NCBI GenBank assembly: GCA_025362035.1
Contig: JANYIN010000189.1
Location: forward strand, 1 to 33,744
DNA from: Gemmatimonadaceae bacterium
GTDB lineage: Bacteria > Gemmatimonadota > Gemmatimonadetes > Gemmatimonadales > Gemmatimonadaceae
DNA length: 33,744 nucleotides
Reading direction: 5' to 3'
Below are positions 18,371 to 26,335 of the stretch, piece by piece. The stretch's first letter is position 1, and every line of letters starts with the position of its first letter. Below the pieces are notes generated by a model. It was not told where the DNA came from and did no database searches. It saw only the letters and a list, made by a program, of their open reading frames with translations. The position numbers and the translations under genes were made by a program.

Positions 18371-19471
18371 ATGGTCGCCCCGCGTCGCAGCCGCTGGCAC
18401 CGGGCGGGGGTGTCGCCCGGCACGGAGCGGATCGTCAACGTTGTCAGCATCGGCGTGGTGGTGCTCTTTGCCATCGGGTGGTGCTGGACGATAACGGTGG
18501 CCGGCGGGCGGGCCGCCTTCGCGTCGCAGCCGAGCGCGACCGCGCGGATCGCCAACGCGCTGACGAATGGGGATGCCCCGACGGCCGCCTACCTCACCGA
18601 CGTCTCGCTCAAGGCGCTCACGGGCGAGCTGCGAGGCGCCAGCGGCAAGCTGCGTGCGCGTATCGCCACGCCGGGGTCGCCGCTCGGCGCCGACTCGCTG
18701 TCGCTCCGAGTCGCCGAGTCCGAGGCGAGCGCAGCCGCCGTGGCGCCGGCGGCGGGAATCTGGAAGCTCGCCGTCGCCGTGGGCAACGCGATCAAGCCGA
18801 TCACCGACTTCAGCCTCATCAGCATGCGCCCGCGAAGCGAGAAGCGGAACGGCCATGTGGGGCTCTACTATCTCGGCAACTGGCCCGGTGAAAGCGGACC
18901 GGTCAGCACGCCGACCAAGGCGCCTCCGGCGCGATATCAACCACCGTCAGGGTTCATCGAAGTCACGCCCTCAAATGCGGACACACGGCTGTCCGAGCAT
19001 TTCAAGCTCCGCGACTTCCTCACGCATGATCAGCCAAACGTGTGGCCGAAGTATGTGGTGATCGAGATGCGCAATGTGGACAAACTGGAGCTGGTCCTTT
19101 CGGATCTCGCCGCCCACGGGATGGACGTGCACGGCGTTCATGTCATGAGCGGCTTTCGAACCCCTCAATACAACAAGGGGGGCGGCAACACCGGCGGGCG
19201 CGCCGGATTGAGCCGGCACATGTACGGGGACGCCGCCGACATCTTCATCGATAACGACGGAAATGGCGTCATGGACGATCTCAATCACGACGGTCGAGTG
19301 GACATCAACGACGCGCGCGTGATCCTGGGGGCGGTGGACAGAGTGGAGGCCGCACATCCCGAACTCGTCGGGGGTGCGGGAGTGTATCCGGCTGAATCCG
19401 GGCACGGACCTTTCATACACATCGACTCGCGAGGCTACCGTGCCCGCTGGATCGGTGCTGGAGGTGGATGA
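18371..19471 (+). CDS. Membrane-anchored M15-like peptidase with dockerin-like calcium loops
   Basis: The frame opens at 18233 inside the divergent dedA; the ATG at 18371 is preferred (366 residues), though 18254 is possible. One N-terminal membrane helix (about residues 22-45, NVVSIGVVVLFAIGWCWTITVA) anchors a periplasmic part. After an unassigned domain and a proline-rich linker, the C-terminal third has the M15/DUF882 zinc peptidase pattern: FKLRDFLTHDQ, HVMSGFRTPQYN, the first zinc motif SRHMYGDAADIF, and the second, HGPFIHID. Between the two motifs sit DNDGNGVMDD and DLNHDGRVDINDA, which look like EF-hand or dockerin calcium loops. It may trim peptidoglycan peptides. It overlaps the next gene by 4 bases. 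Confidence 0.78.
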   Translation: MVAPRRSRWHRAGVSPGTERIVNVVSIGVVVLFAIGWCWTITVAGGRAAFASQPSATARIANALTNGDAPTAAYLTDVSLKALTGELRGASGKLRARIATPGSPLGADSLSLRVAESEASAAAVAPAAGIWKLAVAVGNAIKPITDFSLISMRPRSEKRNGHVGLYYLGNWPGESGPVSTPTKAPPARYQPPSGFIEVTPSNADTRLSEHFKLRDFLTHDQPNVWPKYVVIEMRNVDKLELVLSDLAAHGMDVHGVHVMSGFRTPQYNKGGGNTGGRAGLSRHMYGDAADIFIDNDGNGVMDDLNHDGRVDINDARVILGAVDRVEAAHPELVGGAGVYPAESGHGPFIHIDSRGYRARWIGAGGG

Positions 19472-19911
19472 TGGGCGAACAACGGCGGGCTGTAGACGGG
19501 GCAGTGGATGTTGAACCGCGCGGTCCCCTGGACCGACTGGGCGACGTGCTGAACCCCGAAGGCGACGACAACGAAATTCCGGAAATTCGTCAGAGCGACC
19601 TGGAGCCGTACGTGGGGCTTCGCTACCTGTCCAAGCTCTTCAAGCTGATGGGCGTGGTGCTGGCACTTCTCCTCATCGCCGAGGTGGTGACGGGGGTGAT
19701 GGCGCAGGGAACGGCGGCGGTGCCTACGCTGCTGGGCGAAGCGAGCCGGTTGGTCGTGCTTGCCGGGCTACTGTGGGGCGTCGGCGATCTCGCCATTCTT
19801 CTCATCGACGTTGGCCATGACGTGCGGGCGGCGCGAATCCTCCTCGCGCGCCAGAGCCGCGCGCTGCACGGTCCGTCGGCGGAAACGGAACTGCCAGGCG
19901 GCCCGCGATGA
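19468..19911 (+). CDS. Small two-helix membrane protein of unknown function
   Basis: This 147-residue protein begins at an ATG that overlaps the peptidase stop (ATGA at 19468-19471; a second ATG follows at once). The first 55 residues are acidic and polar (EGDDNEIPEIRQSDLEPYV). Two hydrophobic stretches follow (LFKLMGVVLALLLIAEVVTGVMA and LVVLAGLLWGVGDLAILLIDVG), then a basic tail. I recognise no family. The overlap suggests translation with the upstream peptidase and perhaps a shared envelope role. Confidence 0.65.
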   Translation: MMGEQRRAVDGAVDVEPRGPLDRLGDVLNPEGDDNEIPEIRQSDLEPYVGLRYLSKLFKLMGVVLALLLIAEVVTGVMAQGTAAVPTLLGEASRLVVLAGLLWGVGDLAILLIDVGHDVRAARILLARQSRALHGPSAETELPGGPR

Positions 19912-20031
19912 CCTGAACGGGCTCTCGCGATGGTCTTTTCGTGGTCCGCCACCTTCTATCGCCTCGTCCGGTACGACAGTTGCTTGAAGCAGGGTCAAGC
20001 GGCAACCCAACTCTCTCGTGAGGACACACTC

Positions 20032-20181
20032 ATGCTATTCACCATAGCCATCATCCTGTTCATCCTCTGGGCGCTCGGCTTCTTCATCTTCCCGATCGGC
20101 GGCGGGCTGATTCACATCCTGCTCGTCATCGCACTGATCATCATCGTGTATCGGCTGCTCACAGGACAAAAAGTCGCGTAG
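20032..20181 (+). CDS. Small lmo0937-type hydrophobic membrane protein
   Basis: A 49-residue ORF starts at an ATG with GAGGA about 9 bases upstream. It is almost wholly two membrane helices broken by a glycine-rich turn (MLFTIAIILFILWALGFFIF, PIGGGLIHILLVIALIIIVYRLL) with a polar end TGQKVA. This is the pattern of the small lmo0937/DUF5670 family, often found in stress-related contexts; function is unknown. A longer frame exists upstream but has no ribosome site and different character. Confidence 0.8.
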   Translation: MLFTIAIILFILWALGFFIFPIGGGLIHILLVIALIIIVYRLLTGQKVA

Positions 20182-20216
20182 CCTTCGAGGCGACGTCGCG
20201 CGGGGCGGCTGACCAT

Positions 20217-20256
20217 GCGACGCGGAGGGCACAGTGTCTTGTGCCCTCCATGTCGC
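20217..20256. other. Strong stem-loop upstream of the GH38 gene
   Basis: A perfect 10-bp stem joins GGAGGGCACA at 20224-20233 and TGTGCCCTCC at 20240-20249 around a 6-base loop. A 2-by-2 internal loop and an outer 5-bp stem (GCGAC at 20217-20221 with 20252-20256) extend it. It lies 35 bases after the small membrane gene and 16 bases before the GH38 start. It may terminate the upstream transcript or regulate GH38. There is no T-tract. Confidence 0.7.
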
Positions 20257-20272
20257 GTGCACACACTGCGGC

Positions 20273-22888
20273 ATGTCTTTGCACTTGGATGAGGTGCACG
20301 TCGTCTCGCACACGCACTGGGATCGGGAGTGGTACCATACCGCCGAGCATTTTCGCCAGCGGCTCGTCTCGCTCATCGACGATCTGCTCGACGATCCGCC
20401 CCCGTTCGGCGGGAGCTTCCTGCTCGACGGGCAGGCCATCTTGCTCGACGACTACGTGGCGGTCAGGCCGGAGCGCGCGGCGGAGCTGGGCGCCCTGCTG
20501 CGCGAGGGAAGAATCGAGGCGGGCCCCTGGTACGTCCTCGCGGATGAGTTGATCCCGAGTGGCGAGGCGCTCGTACGGAATCTGATCGCGGGAAGGGAAA
20601 CGCTGCGGCGGCTCCGTGGAGAGGCGCCGCGCGTTCTGTATTGTCCTGACTCGTTCGGGCATCCTGCCGCGTTGCCGGACCTCGCGTGCGAATTCGGCTG
20701 CGACGTAATCGTGCTGTGGCGCGGCTACGGCGGGCGTCGGTGGCCCGCGGGCGACGCGGTGCGCTGGCTCGGCGCGGCCGGCAACACTGCGATAGTCTAC
20801 CACCTGCCCCCGGACGGCTACGAATTAGGCGGTAGCCTGCCACTGTTGCCGGAGCAGGCACGTGAGCGGTGGCAACGAGTGTCCGCAGTCCTTGGTGCGC
20901 GCTCGGGCACGGGAACGGCCATCCTGTTGAACGGCGCCGATCATCACGCTCGCCAGCGCGGTCTGAGCGCGGCGATCGATCTTATGGCCGCGGCGGCCGG
21001 GCCCACACGAGTCCACGCGAGCTCGCTGAGCGATGCGGCTCAAGCGGTCTCCGACGCGGCGCGCGCGCACGAATTGCCCACCATTCAGGGTGAGCTGCGT
21101 GATTCGTACGGCTACAGCTGGACGCTACAGGGTACCCTCGGCTCTCGCGCGGCGCAGAAGCGTCGGAACGCGTGTGCCGAACGACTGCTGGTGCGCGAGG
21201 TCGAGCCATGGATCGCGCTGTCGCCCGCGGGTGGCTCCCGCAGCACGCGGGCGCTGTTGGCGGCGTGCTGGCGAACGCTTCTTGAAGCACATCCGCACGA
21301 CACACTCTGCGGCACGTCGATCGACGCGGTCGCCGATGCGTTCGATGGTCGACTGGCATCGGTGGAGGAGCAAGGCCGTGCGCTTCGGTGGAGGGCGATC
21401 GGTGCGCTGCTTGCGCACGACGCCGACGCGGCACGCGTCCACCGGGAGCAATGGAGGCCCATGGTGGTGATTCGAAACCCCGCTGCGCGGTCACGGGGGG
21501 GGGTGGCGGAGCTGACACTTCGTACGAAAATCGCGGACGTCGCCGTGGGTCCAGGCTCGGCGTCCAGGCAGGGCAAGCGTCATCGCGTGGGCGCCGTCCG
21601 CGTTCAACACGTGCCGCTGCAGATCATTTCCCGACAGGAACGCATCGAGTTGACGGAGGCTCAGCGCGCGTATCCGGACGCCGACCTGGTGATGGAAGTG
21701 CGGGCGGTCGGCTGGGTGGAGAAGATGCATGGCTACTCGGCGGAAACGCGTCCGCAGAGCGGCCAAAGCCGCGAGCAGATACCCAATGCGGTGGTGGCGA
21801 CGTCGCGCGCGCTGGACAACGGTCTCGTGCGAATCGAGGTGAGCGAATCGGGAGCGGTGAGCTTCGAGGATCGTGCGCTGGGCCGGTACATTCACGATCT
21901 CCTGGCGGTAGAGAGAGCGCGTGACGTGGGCGACCTGTACACGCCCGCCATCAGGGAATCGCTCGACGTACCATTCGTGCGGCGGGTGCGTCTCGCGCAC
22001 CGCGGGCCGATCCGCGGGGAAATCACCATCGAGATGGCCGGCTCGCGGGGCAGCACGGCGAGCCGCTGCGACGTGACACTGCGTCTGGACGCGGACGATC
22101 CCCTGCTGCACGTGATCATCGCCGGCGTCAACCGGGACAGCGATCAGCGGCTCCGGATGGTCTTCCATACGCGCCTCGCGGCGGCGCGCACCGTAGCTGA
22201 TGCCGCGTTCAGGGCGGTGGAGCGCCATCCGCTGACGATACACGAGTCGGACGCGGCCATGGAACACGTCGTTACCACGGCGCCTTTGCATCGGTGGGTG
22301 GCGCGGTTTGACGCCGCCGCAGGGGCCGCGCTGATCTCGGACGGCCTCGCCGAGTACGAGAGCCTCGATGACGGACGCATTGCCGTGACCCTCGTGCGGT
22401 CGGTGGGCGAGCTGTCGCGCGCAGACCTTCCGGAACGAATGGGCCACGCGGGGTGGCCGGCGTCCACGCCGCGGGCGCAGTGCACCGGCCGGTATGACGC
22501 TCGTTTCGCCCTGCGACTTCTTGGCGCGGATTCGCCCGCCGTTCGGGCGGAGATCGAACGCTGCGCGACCGACGTGTTGCTCCCCCTCACCGGCGAAACA
22601 CTGCGCTCGAATCTGGGTGAACCGTGTCGCGTGGGCGGACTGGAGCTCGTCGGCGACGGGCTAGCCTTCAGCGCCGCGTGTCCCGCGAGCCGCGACGGAT
22701 GGATCGTGTTGCGGTGCGTGAATCAACTGGACGTGGACGTCACCGGGGAGTGGCGCCTGACGCGTTCAATCAGGGAAGCCGTTCGCGCGCGGCTCGACGA
22801 GACCCCGCGGAGCAGCCTGGGGACGGACAACGGCGTGGTGGCGTTCACCGCGGCCCCGCACGAGATCATCACGATCCTCGTTCGCTGA
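20273..22888 (+). CDS. Glycoside hydrolase family 38 alpha-mannosidase
   Basis: GH38 enzymes are retaining, zinc-dependent alpha-mannosidases. The ATG at 20273 puts the conserved first strand close to the N-terminus (VHVVSHTHWDREW, zinc ligands His13/His15 region and Asp17); a GTG at 20234 is less likely because it lies in a stem-loop. The nucleophile is Asp126 in LYCPDSFGHPAALP. Other family features are the middle three-helix segment (QGELRDSYGYSWTLQGTLGSRAAQKRRN and HPHDTLCGTSIDAV) and a large C-terminal beta-sandwich to residue 871. Length and the HWDREWY motif resemble MngB-type enzymes, which act on mannosyl-glycerate, but specificity is open. No signal peptide is visible, so it should act in the cytoplasm on imported oligosaccharides. 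It converges on the permease genes with a 20-base overlap. Confidence 0.93.
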   Translation: MSLHLDEVHVVSHTHWDREWYHTAEHFRQRLVSLIDDLLDDPPPFGGSFLLDGQAILLDDYVAVRPERAAELGALLREGRIEAGPWYVLADELIPSGEALVRNLIAGRETLRRLRGEAPRVLYCPDSFGHPAALPDLACEFGCDVIVLWRGYGGRRWPAGDAVRWLGAAGNTAIVYHLPPDGYELGGSLPLLPEQARERWQRVSAVLGARSGTGTAILLNGADHHARQRGLSAAIDLMAAAAGPTRVHASSLSDAAQAVSDAARAHELPTIQGELRDSYGYSWTLQGTLGSRAAQKRRNACAERLLVREVEPWIALSPAGGSRSTRALLAACWRTLLEAHPHDTLCGTSIDAVADAFDGRLASVEEQGRALRWRAIGALLAHDADAARVHREQWRPMVVIRNPAARSRGGVAELTLRTKIADVAVGPGSASRQGKRHRVGAVRVQHVPLQIISRQERIELTEAQRAYPDADLVMEVRAVGWVEKMHGYSAETRPQSGQSREQIPNAVVATSRALDNGLVRIEVSESGAVSFEDRALGRYIHDLLAVERARDVGDLYTPAIRESLDVPFVRRVRLAHRGPIRGEITIEMAGSRGSTASRCDVTLRLDADDPLLHVIIAGVNRDSDQRLRMVFHTRLAAARTVADAAFRAVERHPLTIHESDAAMEHVVTTAPLHRWVARFDAAAGAALISDGLAEYESLDDGRIAVTLVRSVGELSRADLPERMGHAGWPASTPRAQCTGRYDARFALRLLGADSPAVRAEIERCATDVLLPLTGETLRSNLGEPCRVGGLELVGDGLAFSAACPASRDGWIVLRCVNQLDVDVTGEWRLTRSIREAVRARLDETPRSSLGTDNGVVAFTAAPHEIITILVR

Positions 22889-23735
22889 GCGGCGACAAGC
22901 CGGCGAGGCGATCGCGCCACGCGTCGCCCAGTACCGTGGTCGCGAGGACGGTGATGACGAGCGCCAACCCGGGCGCGAGCGCCACCCACGGGGCAATTAC
23001 CAGGAGATCGCGCCCCCCAGCAATCATGTTCCCCCAACTCGGCGCTGGCGGCTGAATGCCGAGCCCCAGGAACGAGAGCCCGCTCTCGAGCAGGATTGCA
23101 TTGCCCACCCCAAGGGTGGTCGCGACGATCGCCGGCCCGATCGCGTTGGGAAGGACGTGGCGCAGCAACACGCGCGTGGAGCTCGCACCGAGCGCCGTGG
23201 CGGCTGGTACGAAGGGGCGCTCGCGCACGCCGATGACTTCCGCGCGAATGAGCCGCGCCACGCCCATCCATCCGGTCGCCACCAGAACGACGAGGATCGT
23301 GGCCAACCCCGGGCTCCAGAGCGCGACGCCCACGAGCAGCAAGACGAGTCGCGGCAACGCCAGGAGAAGATCCGCGATGGAGGTGATCACCCGGTCGAGC
23401 CAGCCGCGGCGCCAACCGGCAATCGCCCCCAGCGCCGTACCGAGCACACCGGCGACACACGAACCCAGCACGCCGACAAGCATCGAGAGCCGTCCTGCGA
23501 GCATCATGCGAACGAACAGGTCGCGTCCGAACCGGTCGGTGCCGAAGAGGTGCCAGCCACCGCGCAGGTCATGGCCCAGCGGCGCGACCAGCCGTCGCGC
23601 GAGGACGTCGTCGATCCGCAGGGGGTCGCGCGACGCGAGCGCGGGCACCGCGATCACCGCGAGCGTCATGACGACGAGTACCGCACACGCGATCCAGTCC
23701 GGTCGCACGGTCCGCGCGCGCGCTGAGGCACTCAC
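22869..23735 (-). CDS. Dpp/Opp-type ABC importer permease, DppC-like
   Basis: The GTG at 23735 overlaps the stop of the upstream dppB-like gene (GTGA), giving 288 residues. It has an N-terminal helix, then the conserved GTDRFGRDLFVRMMLAGRLSMLVG, several membrane helices, and the EAA cytoplasmic loop (ATALGASSTRVLLRHVLPNAIGP) that docks on the ATPases. The late GLSFLGLGIQPPAPSWGNMI motif is typical of DppC/OppC. Family members import peptides, nickel or, in several phyla, oligosaccharides. The neighbouring GH38 and lyase genes make a glycan-derived substrate possible here; this is inference. The 3' end overlaps the convergent GH38 gene by 20 bases. Confidence 0.93.
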   Translation of the reverse strand: MSASARARTVRPDWIACAVLVVMTLAVIAVPALASRDPLRIDDVLARRLVAPLGHDLRGGWHLFGTDRFGRDLFVRMMLAGRLSMLVGVLGSCVAGVLGTALGAIAGWRRGWLDRVITSIADLLLALPRLVLLLVGVALWSPGLATILVVLVATGWMGVARLIRAEVIGVRERPFVPAATALGASSTRVLLRHVLPNAIGPAIVATTLGVGNAILLESGLSFLGLGIQPPAPSWGNMIAGGRDLLVIAPWVALAPGLALVITVLATTVLGDAWRDRLAGLSPLSERGS

Positions 23736-24736
23736 GCGGACACGCGAGGATCGGCCCACGGCAACATCGCTTCGGCGACGAGGTTGGCGAGTATCACCAG
23801 CGCCGCGTAAGTCGCGGCGCATGCCATGACCACGGGGTAGTCCCGCGACACGATCGACGTCACCATCAGGCGCCCCATTCCGGGCCAGGCGAAGATGGTC
23901 TCCACGAAGACCGATCCCGCCACGGTGCCCGGCAAAGCCAGCGCGAACAGCGTCACCAGCGGCGCGCGCAGGTTCGCGAGCAGATGGTGCGCGTAGAGCG
24001 CTGACGCCGACGCCCCCTTGGCGCGCGCCGTGCGCATCCAGTCCGCGTCGATGACATCGAGGGCGCTGGAGCGTACGTAGCGGGCGACGCCCGCGGCGCC
24101 GATCGCCGCCAGCAGGCTGACCGGCAGTACGGCGTGCCGCGCCAGATCCGCAACGTAGGCAACGCCGTTGAGTTCCGCGCCCGGAGTGTTCATCCCGATG
24201 GCGGGCAGCCGCAGGTAAAGGGGCAGGCTCAACGACGACGCGAGATACGTGAAGCAGGCGATCGCGCCGAGACCAAGCCAGTATGCCGGCGAGGCAACCA
24301 GCAGCACGCTCATCGTGGTGGCCGCGACATCCAGGCGGGTGCCGCGTCGCGCGGCCTGCGCCATGCCCATAAGCGTGCCGCTGGCGAACGATAACAGCAG
24401 CGACAGGCCGCCCAGGCCAAGGGAAACGGGAAGCGCGTCCGCGATGACGGATCGCACCGGCCGGTGCTCGGCAAAACTCTCTCCCAGGCCACCGGCCAGC
24501 GACTCGCTCAGCCATCGTACATATTGCACCCGCATCGGCTGGTCGAGCCCGAGGTCGTGCCGCATCTGCGCGGCGTCCGCGGAACTCGCACCCGGCGGAA
24601 GCAGAAACGTGGCGGGGTCACCGGGTGCGAGCCGCAGGAGCGCAAACGTGAGCGAGAGGACGCACCAGAACAACAACACGGCGCGACCGAGCGCGCGGAG
24701 CACGACGTGGGTTCGCACGCGGTGATATCGCATCAC
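23732..24736 (-). CDS. Dpp/Opp-type ABC importer permease, DppB-like
   Basis: The 334-residue protein has the DppB layout: first helix, LAPGDPATFLLPPGASSADAAQMRHDLGLDQPMRVQYVRWL periplasmic segment, GGLGESFAEHRPV, then five membrane helices and the EAA loop RTARAKGASASALYAHHLLANL. The ending ETIFAWPGMGRLMVTSIVSRDYPVVM is the classic DppB/OppB C-terminal motif. GTG (24736) and ATG (24733) are both possible starts. It forms a heterodimer with the downstream permease. The start region overlaps that of the divergent binding-protein gene, so the shared promoter region is very compact. No dppD/dppF ATPase gene is present. Confidence 0.93.
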   Translation of the reverse strand: MMRYHRVRTHVVLRALGRAVLLFWCVLSLTFALLRLAPGDPATFLLPPGASSADAAQMRHDLGLDQPMRVQYVRWLSESLAGGLGESFAEHRPVRSVIADALPVSLGLGGLSLLLSFASGTLMGMAQAARRGTRLDVAATTMSVLLVASPAYWLGLGAIACFTYLASSLSLPLYLRLPAIGMNTPGAELNGVAYVADLARHAVLPVSLLAAIGAAGVARYVRSSALDVIDADWMRTARAKGASASALYAHHLLANLRAPLVTLFALALPGTVAGSVFVETIFAWPGMGRLMVTSIVSRDYPVVMACAATYAALVILANLVAEAMLPWADPRVSA

Positions 24737-26335
24737 GCACGTAGTACGTCAACGCGTTGCGCCCGCACGGTCGGTGCGTTGGCGTTGGCGGCGTCGTGCG
24801 TCGCGTCGTGCATCGCGCCACAGCGCACGCCGGGCGTCCTGGTCATGGCGTCGGGTGCCGATCTGGAGTCGGCCAATCCACTCGTCACCATTCATCCGCT
24901 ATCTCGCCAGGTGCAGCGGTACGCGCTGTTCGTCACGCTCACGCGCTACGACACGCTGTTCACGCCGCAGCCATATCTTGCGCGCCGCTGGCAGTGGACG
25001 GATAACGGACACACCCTCACGCTCGCCCTGGTATCAGGGCTGCGCTGGCACGACGGCGTGCCGACGAGCGCGCGCGATGCGGCCTTCACGCTGCTGGCTG
25101 CCAAGGATCCGGCCACGGGCTACTACCGCGCGTCCGAACTGGCGGACCTCGACACCGCGCTGGCCGTCAACGATTCCACGCTTGTCCTGCGCTTCGCTGC
25201 TGCTCAGAGGAGCATGCCGGCGCTTCTCGCCGAACTCCCGATTGTGCCGATGCATCGCCTTGGCACCGTTCGCCGCAGCGCCATGCGGCGGGCATCGTTC
25301 AACGATGCCCCCGTTGGCAACGGACCCTTCCGATTCGTGTCGCGACGGCGTGGCGCGCGCTGGACGTTCGCTCGAAACGACGCCTTTCCCGCGGAGCTCG
25401 GCGGGCCGCCTGCCCTCCGCGGCTTCGTCGTGGCCGTGGTGGACGAGGCGACGACGAAATTCGCGGGACTGGCCAGCGGCGAGCTGGACGTGGCCGGCAT
25501 CTCGCCGACGATGGCCTCGCTGGCGGCGCACGACGCCACCCTTCGCGTGCTGTCGTACCCCGTACTGTTCGGGACGGCGTTGTGCTTCAACACCACGCGT
25601 CCCCCATTCGACGACGTGCGCGTGCGTCGTGCCGTCGCACGGTCCATCGAACGCCAGCGGATCGTGGACATTGCGCTGGCGGGCTTCGGTCGCGCGTGGT
25701 CCTCCGGAGTACCGCCGGATGGTCCGCTCGCCTGGCGCGACGGCGTGCAGCGCGACACGGCTGCGGCGGACGCGCTGCTCGACGCCGCGGGCTGGCGGCG
25801 CGGGCCGGATGGACAGCGGCAGCGGAATGGCCACCCCCTGGCGATCGAGCTGTTGACCGTGGGGACGGGCGACAACGTCCCTGAACAACTGGTCCAGAGC
25901 GACCTGGCCGCACGCGGGATCTCCGTGACCTTGCGCCAGACGGAACTGGGCGCTTTCCTCACGGCTGCGCGAGCCACCAACAAGACTTTCGACCTGCTCA
26001 TGACCGGGATACCCGGAGACGTCTCGCTGTCCTACATCAGCGCCATGTTCGCGAGCCCGCAGCGTGGCGGAACACTGGACTACACGGGGTTTCACTCTGC
26101 GCCGCTCGACGCGCTGCTGCGTGCCGCGGGGACGTCGGCCGACGGCGCGCCACGCGTCGCCGCCTGGCGCGACGTGCAGATCGCGCTGGACACGCTTGCG
26201 CCGGCGACGTGGCTGTATCACTCCCGCGGCGTACAAGGGCTGTCTCGCCGAGTGACGGGAGCGCGGATGGACCTGCGCGGCGAACTCGTCTCGCTGCACG
26301 ACTGGGCGCTGGACTCGAGCGGAGGCGGACGTTGA
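24722..26335 (+). CDS. Dpp/Opp-type substrate-binding lipoprotein (SBP family 5)
   Basis: The frame is open upstream across dppB, so the start is uncertain; a GTG at 24722 gives 537 residues and a lipoprotein signal (ALALAASCVASC, with VASC as lipobox). The mature protein has the cluster-C binding-protein pattern: SANPLVTIHPLSRQVQRYALFVTLTRYD, LARRWQWTDNGHTLTLALVSGLRWHDGVPTSARDAAFTL, GNGPFRFVSRRRGARWTF, ALCFNTTRPPFDDVRVRRAVARSIERQRIVD, and the closing YTGFHSAPLDALLRAA. It should capture substrate in the periplasm for the adjacent DppB/DppC pair. It is divergent from them and overlaps the downstream lyase gene by 4 bases, linking uptake with glycan cleavage. The substrate may be an oligosaccharide or peptide. 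Confidence 0.9.
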   Translation: MISHHARSTSTRCARTVGALALAASCVASCIAPQRTPGVLVMASGADLESANPLVTIHPLSRQVQRYALFVTLTRYDTLFTPQPYLARRWQWTDNGHTLTLALVSGLRWHDGVPTSARDAAFTLLAAKDPATGYYRASELADLDTALAVNDSTLVLRFAAAQRSMPALLAELPIVPMHRLGTVRRSAMRRASFNDAPVGNGPFRFVSRRRGARWTFARNDAFPAELGGPPALRGFVVAVVDEATTKFAGLASGELDVAGISPTMASLAAHDATLRVLSYPVLFGTALCFNTTRPPFDDVRVRRAVARSIERQRIVDIALAGFGRAWSSGVPPDGPLAWRDGVQRDTAAADALLDAAGWRRGPDGQRQRNGHPLAIELLTVGTGDNVPEQLVQSDLAARGISVTLRQTELGAFLTAARATNKTFDLLMTGIPGDVSLSYISAMFASPQRGGTLDYTGFHSAPLDALLRAAGTSADGAPRVAAWRDVQIALDTLAPATWLYHSRGVQGLSRRVTGARMDLRGELVSLHDWALDSSGGGR

